Below are positions 60,828 through 64,000 of a DNA stretch of 64,000 nt, piece after piece; positions within the stretch are counted from its first letter, which is position 1; the number at the start of each line of letters is the position of its first letter. The translations under genes and the position numbers were made by a program. A model generated the notes under the pieces. The model saw nothing but the letters and a program-made list of their open reading frames with translations, made no database searches and was not told the DNA's origin. The stretch covers positions 1,178,001-1,242,000 of the forward strand of contig JAKULF010000003.1 of the NCBI GenBank assembly GCA_022661535.1, given 5' to 3'. This stretch comes from Eutypa lata (lineage: Eukaryota; Ascomycota; Sordariomycetes; Xylariales; Diatrypaceae).

Positions 60828-63707
60828 CTACCAGCGACGACTAGATTTGTTAGTATGTAACAACTGTATGAGAGACATTGTGAATAAAGCATACCTATAA
60901 GCTTCGTGCACCTTGGCTCGACGGCTTTTGAGCTTAGGCGTCACATCATTAAGCTGGCGCTTGGGCGACTCCCGCTCGCTGTCCGTACCACTGGTCGAAG
61001 GTCGGTCTAAGCCAAGTAGCGCAAGTTCGGTTGGGGTGAGCGGAGAGTCAACATGTGCGTCATCGAACGACGAGCGACGACTGTTCTGTCCGCTATTTCG
61101 CCGACTTCCACCCCACTGACTCTTAAAACTACGCCTGCTAGATGGCCTACTGTGAGGCAAGGGTTGGCCTGGCGGAGTTGGAGGTACATGATTGCTATCC
61201 CGACTCTCCCCTTTATATTGACGATTGGAAAGTCCGTCCATATCCCGGTAGGTGGGCTCTTTAGGATGTCGTCGGTCTGGCTCGTCTAGCTGCAGAGACT
61301 TATGAGTATCAACATACCATGGAGCATTATCGTCTGTATTGAGAGTTTTATGGGAACCATTGGCTTGAGGTGATTGAATATCAGTTTCCACCACTTCGCC
61401 AGATTCCGCAGCTGACGAAGTATCAACCGAGATTGCAGGCGTCGTAATCCGCCCTATGGTATACTTCTCTTTGCTATTTTCAATGACTTCCTGTAGTTTC
61501 GTGGATGTGCGCTTGGCATGATTATCCCTGCTGCTTTTGTGAGGGTATTGGTAATGTTCCGGGAAGGACTCATAACGAGAAGGTGTAAATGCATCGCTAG
61601 GCCGGTCATAAACATGTTCGGGGTCTTCGGATATCTCACCAGGTTCAGGAGAGATATACTTAGACCGCTTGCTGGTGCGCTGATTATCGTCGTGCCGAAT
61701 TTGAGGGTCAGTATTCTGTGTCTGGAAGGTATTACGAGCATCTTGTAGATCTGCCCATCTTCGTTTCCTGGGGGTATCTGGCTTGTGGCGATACTCTCTT
61801 TCAGAGTCATAATACTCATGCTCAAACTGTCGGTCATCGCTATTCACTCGCTCCGTTGAAAATCGTTCACTTGCATACTGTGTGTTATGCAAACCACGAA
61901 TATCAGGACCCCCATAATTCCCAGTAATTTCAGGTAGAACGCCGTTACGCTGCGGTGCTTCGTCCCAGTTTACGTGAGTTTGTTCATAAGGGGGCTGTTT
62001 GTGATATCGAGCATTTCCACGTGGCTTGTTGTGATAGCCATTGACGTCATATGGTTTGCCATGGTACTTGTTGGGGTCATTTCTACCTTTGTACCGCTTA
62101 GAGGTGTGTGCCTTCTTGCTGTTATTTTGATGTTGGGAATTCCACGATTTGAGTGCGGATTGGTATCGATTGAGCATGTGCCGGTGGGCATCACCAACTT
62201 CTAGCAGCGCAGGATGATACTGCATGAAAGACCACTCTTTCGTGTCTCGAATACTCTGTGCAAAGTCATCGACATTACTGGCCGTCACGTACCTGGACTC
62301 AACAGTAACAGCAGCAACTAGTGTTGGGTAGTTGATCTCGTCCATCCAATCAGTAGGGAGTGGTGTAGCTATAGCTATAGGAATTTTGCTATCCATACGT
62401 GGCGTCGGCTCTTTGAAGATCGTCTCCTCCTCCCAGGCAAGGTCATCAGCAGTACTACCTATTTCAGTAATAGAGTCATATCCTTCGTTTTCAATATGAA
62501 GGTCTCGAGTTAGACTTTGCCCCGTCTTGTCTGTTCTACCAGTTATGTGGGGGTGAGGAGATCCTGTGACTGATCGAGATTCTTCGTGCCGAGAACTATC
62601 AAGTTTGGCAGGCCCATGGTAATCACGGTAACGGTCATGGTTGCGATGAGACCGCTCGTTTTTCAGTCGCTGATCATACCTGTTCTGCGGTCTTCGTCCC
62701 TTCCGATCGCCTTGTCCCTGAGGCCTCTCATCGCGGTGCCGATATGGCCTAGGCTGAAATCCATTCGCGACATGATGAGAATCTGACGGGCTATAACCGT
62801 TCCATTGCTGACTTATAGGTCTTTCATCCTGGCGTCGGGGGTAATCATGCATATACTGGATTGGTCCTCTGTCCCCGACATACGAATGATTCTGAGGAGA
62901 TTCGCTCGGTGGATAATGAGAGTGGTGAGGCGGAGAAGTATGAGATGGAGGTTGATAATAGGGCTCATTGTACCCTGGAGGTGGTCTAGGGGAACCGTAT
63001 GCCGGTGCCTGTTGTTGATAAGGAGGGGGTGGAGGATATTGCTGTGGAGGTCCTGTGTAGTAATGAACGGGAGGACCCGGTGGACCTAGAGGACCTGGTG
63101 GACCTGGAGGGCCGGGGGTTGGCAGATGAGGCGGAGGGCCTAAAGGGCCGAGAGGACCAGGGGGGCCAGAGAACCCAGGGTAGGGGTATGAAGAATTATA
63201 TAACGTCGGTTGACCGAATGGTGGAGTGCTGTACGGGTGTGGTGGACCTGAAAGACCAGGCGGACCAGGTGCTCCGTGTGCTCTATAGGGGTCATATGGC
63301 ATTGGTTGAGCAGAGTGCAAGGAAACATCAGCACCGGGATAAGGTGGGTATCCCGGGGGTGGTGGACCATGTGGGTATGAGGGTCCGTTATCCATCGGGA
63401 CTGGATAGCGTGTGATGATAGGCCCTTTATGGCGCCTACTAGATGCAAAGCCATCATGTCCGTTGTTGTTGCGCGATTGCAGGCGAGCCCTCGATGCTTC
63501 CAAGCCACTAAGGGGGTCTTGTTAATATATAGCCACAGACACATAACGCGGGACAAGGGCGATGGTAGTGTCCTATGAAGTTACTACTTACGCGGGAATT
63601 TTACGGGCAGGTTCGGGGCAAGCATTAAAGAGATGGCCACGCATGCCACAGTTGTAGCATGGAGGCTCGTTGTCCGTGGATTCACGGCCTGGTGCTCTGT
63701 CTGCCAT
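60828..63707 (-). CDS. CCHC zinc-knuckle protein with long Pro/Gly-rich region
   Basis: Exons 63592-63707, 60895-63507 and 60828-60840 join in phase to about 913 aa. The first exon carries one zinc knuckle, CYNCGMRGHLFNAC (residues 17-30; C-x2-C-x4-H-x4-C), a single-stranded nucleic-acid binding module. A Pro/Gly/Tyr-rich stretch follows (about residues 60-210), including collagen-like GPPGPP runs. Then comes an Arg/His/Asp-rich disordered region with RGG-poor RNA-binding character. A more ordered segment contains LPTDWMDEINYPTLVAAVTV and HRHMLNRYQSALKSWN. The last intron has a perfect TACTAAC branch site and leaves a terminal exon of four codons (SRRW, with a split Ser). A role in RNA processing is plausible but not shown. 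The final intron length is a multiple of three, so an unspliced form stays open. Confidence 0.85.
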
Positions 63708-64000
63708 CTTGAGCTGAAGAAGGTGCAAGTCAAGGAGAGAGAACAGAACGGGCTTCCCAAAGTATAGTAAATCGGCTAGTGAAGGTGAAGACGACACTAA
63801 CGATCTACAATATCGCGTGAATCTATAAATATTCAGTTAATAATAGATCGGCGATACAAAGGTTGGAATATCGATAACATAAAAGGCAAGAACGTTGGAG
63901 ACGAGAAGGTCGGGAAGGACAAGTTCAAATGCAATTGACGCTGGATACACATACTTAACTTCCTGATGGACAGATTTCTCAAAGTTGAAGATTCTTTAGC
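63708..64000. other. Upstream region of the zinc-knuckle gene
   Basis: 293 bp to the window edge with no recognised feature. Confidence 0.4.

Overview
The window is nuclear DNA of a filamentous ascomycete (Pezizomycotina, most likely Sordariomycetes; an inference from gene content and style). Genes carry several short introns (about 50-190 bp) with GTRNGY-type donors and CTNAY-type branch sites. They encode fungal families such as a Zn2Cys6 regulator, SAT4/rhodopsin-like membrane proteins and a highly reducing polyketide synthase, and GC-rich exons alternate with AT-rich spacers. There are no bacterial operons, phage or CRISPR arrays. I rebuilt gene models by joining exons in phase; 18 are well supported or reasonable.

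Layout. 0-6 kb: a truncated metallophosphoesterase, an anoctamin/Ist2-like membrane protein and a Zn2Cys6 transcription factor. 8-21 kb: core genes MAK32-like, cyclase-associated protein (CAP/Srv2), carnitine acetyltransferase with a C-terminal AKL peroxisome signal, and MCM3, which has an ACGCGT box upstream. 21.5-37 kb: an accessory block with a short-chain dehydrogenase, two SAT4-type seven-helix proteins, a flavin monooxygenase, an NmrA/isoflavone-reductase-like protein and a CYP52-like P450 whose first intron does not keep frame. This looks like a tailoring-gene set without a synthase. 38-45 kb: core genes again (REV7, importin-9/KAP114, PI31). 45.4-50.2 kb: a gene desert holding an AT-rich foldback element of about 540 bp with RIP-like transitions between its arms. 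50.2-58.3 kb: one complete highly reducing PKS (KS-AT-DH-MT-ER-KR-ACP, about 2,516 aa). 59-64 kb: an acidic repeat-rich protein and a zinc-knuckle protein with a proline/glycine-rich domain.

Working together. The core genes act in unrelated processes (replication, actin, acetyl-carnitine shuttling, nuclear import, proteasome). The oxidoreductases of the 21-37 kb block could form one pathway, but they are separated from the PKS by three core genes and a transposon-scarred desert, so a single 21-58 kb cluster is speculative. The most unusual signals are the foldback element, active-site changes in the PKS (KR Asn to Gly, DH Gly to Ser), the P450 phase conflict, and a possible alternative start inside intron 1 of the carnitine acetyltransferase.
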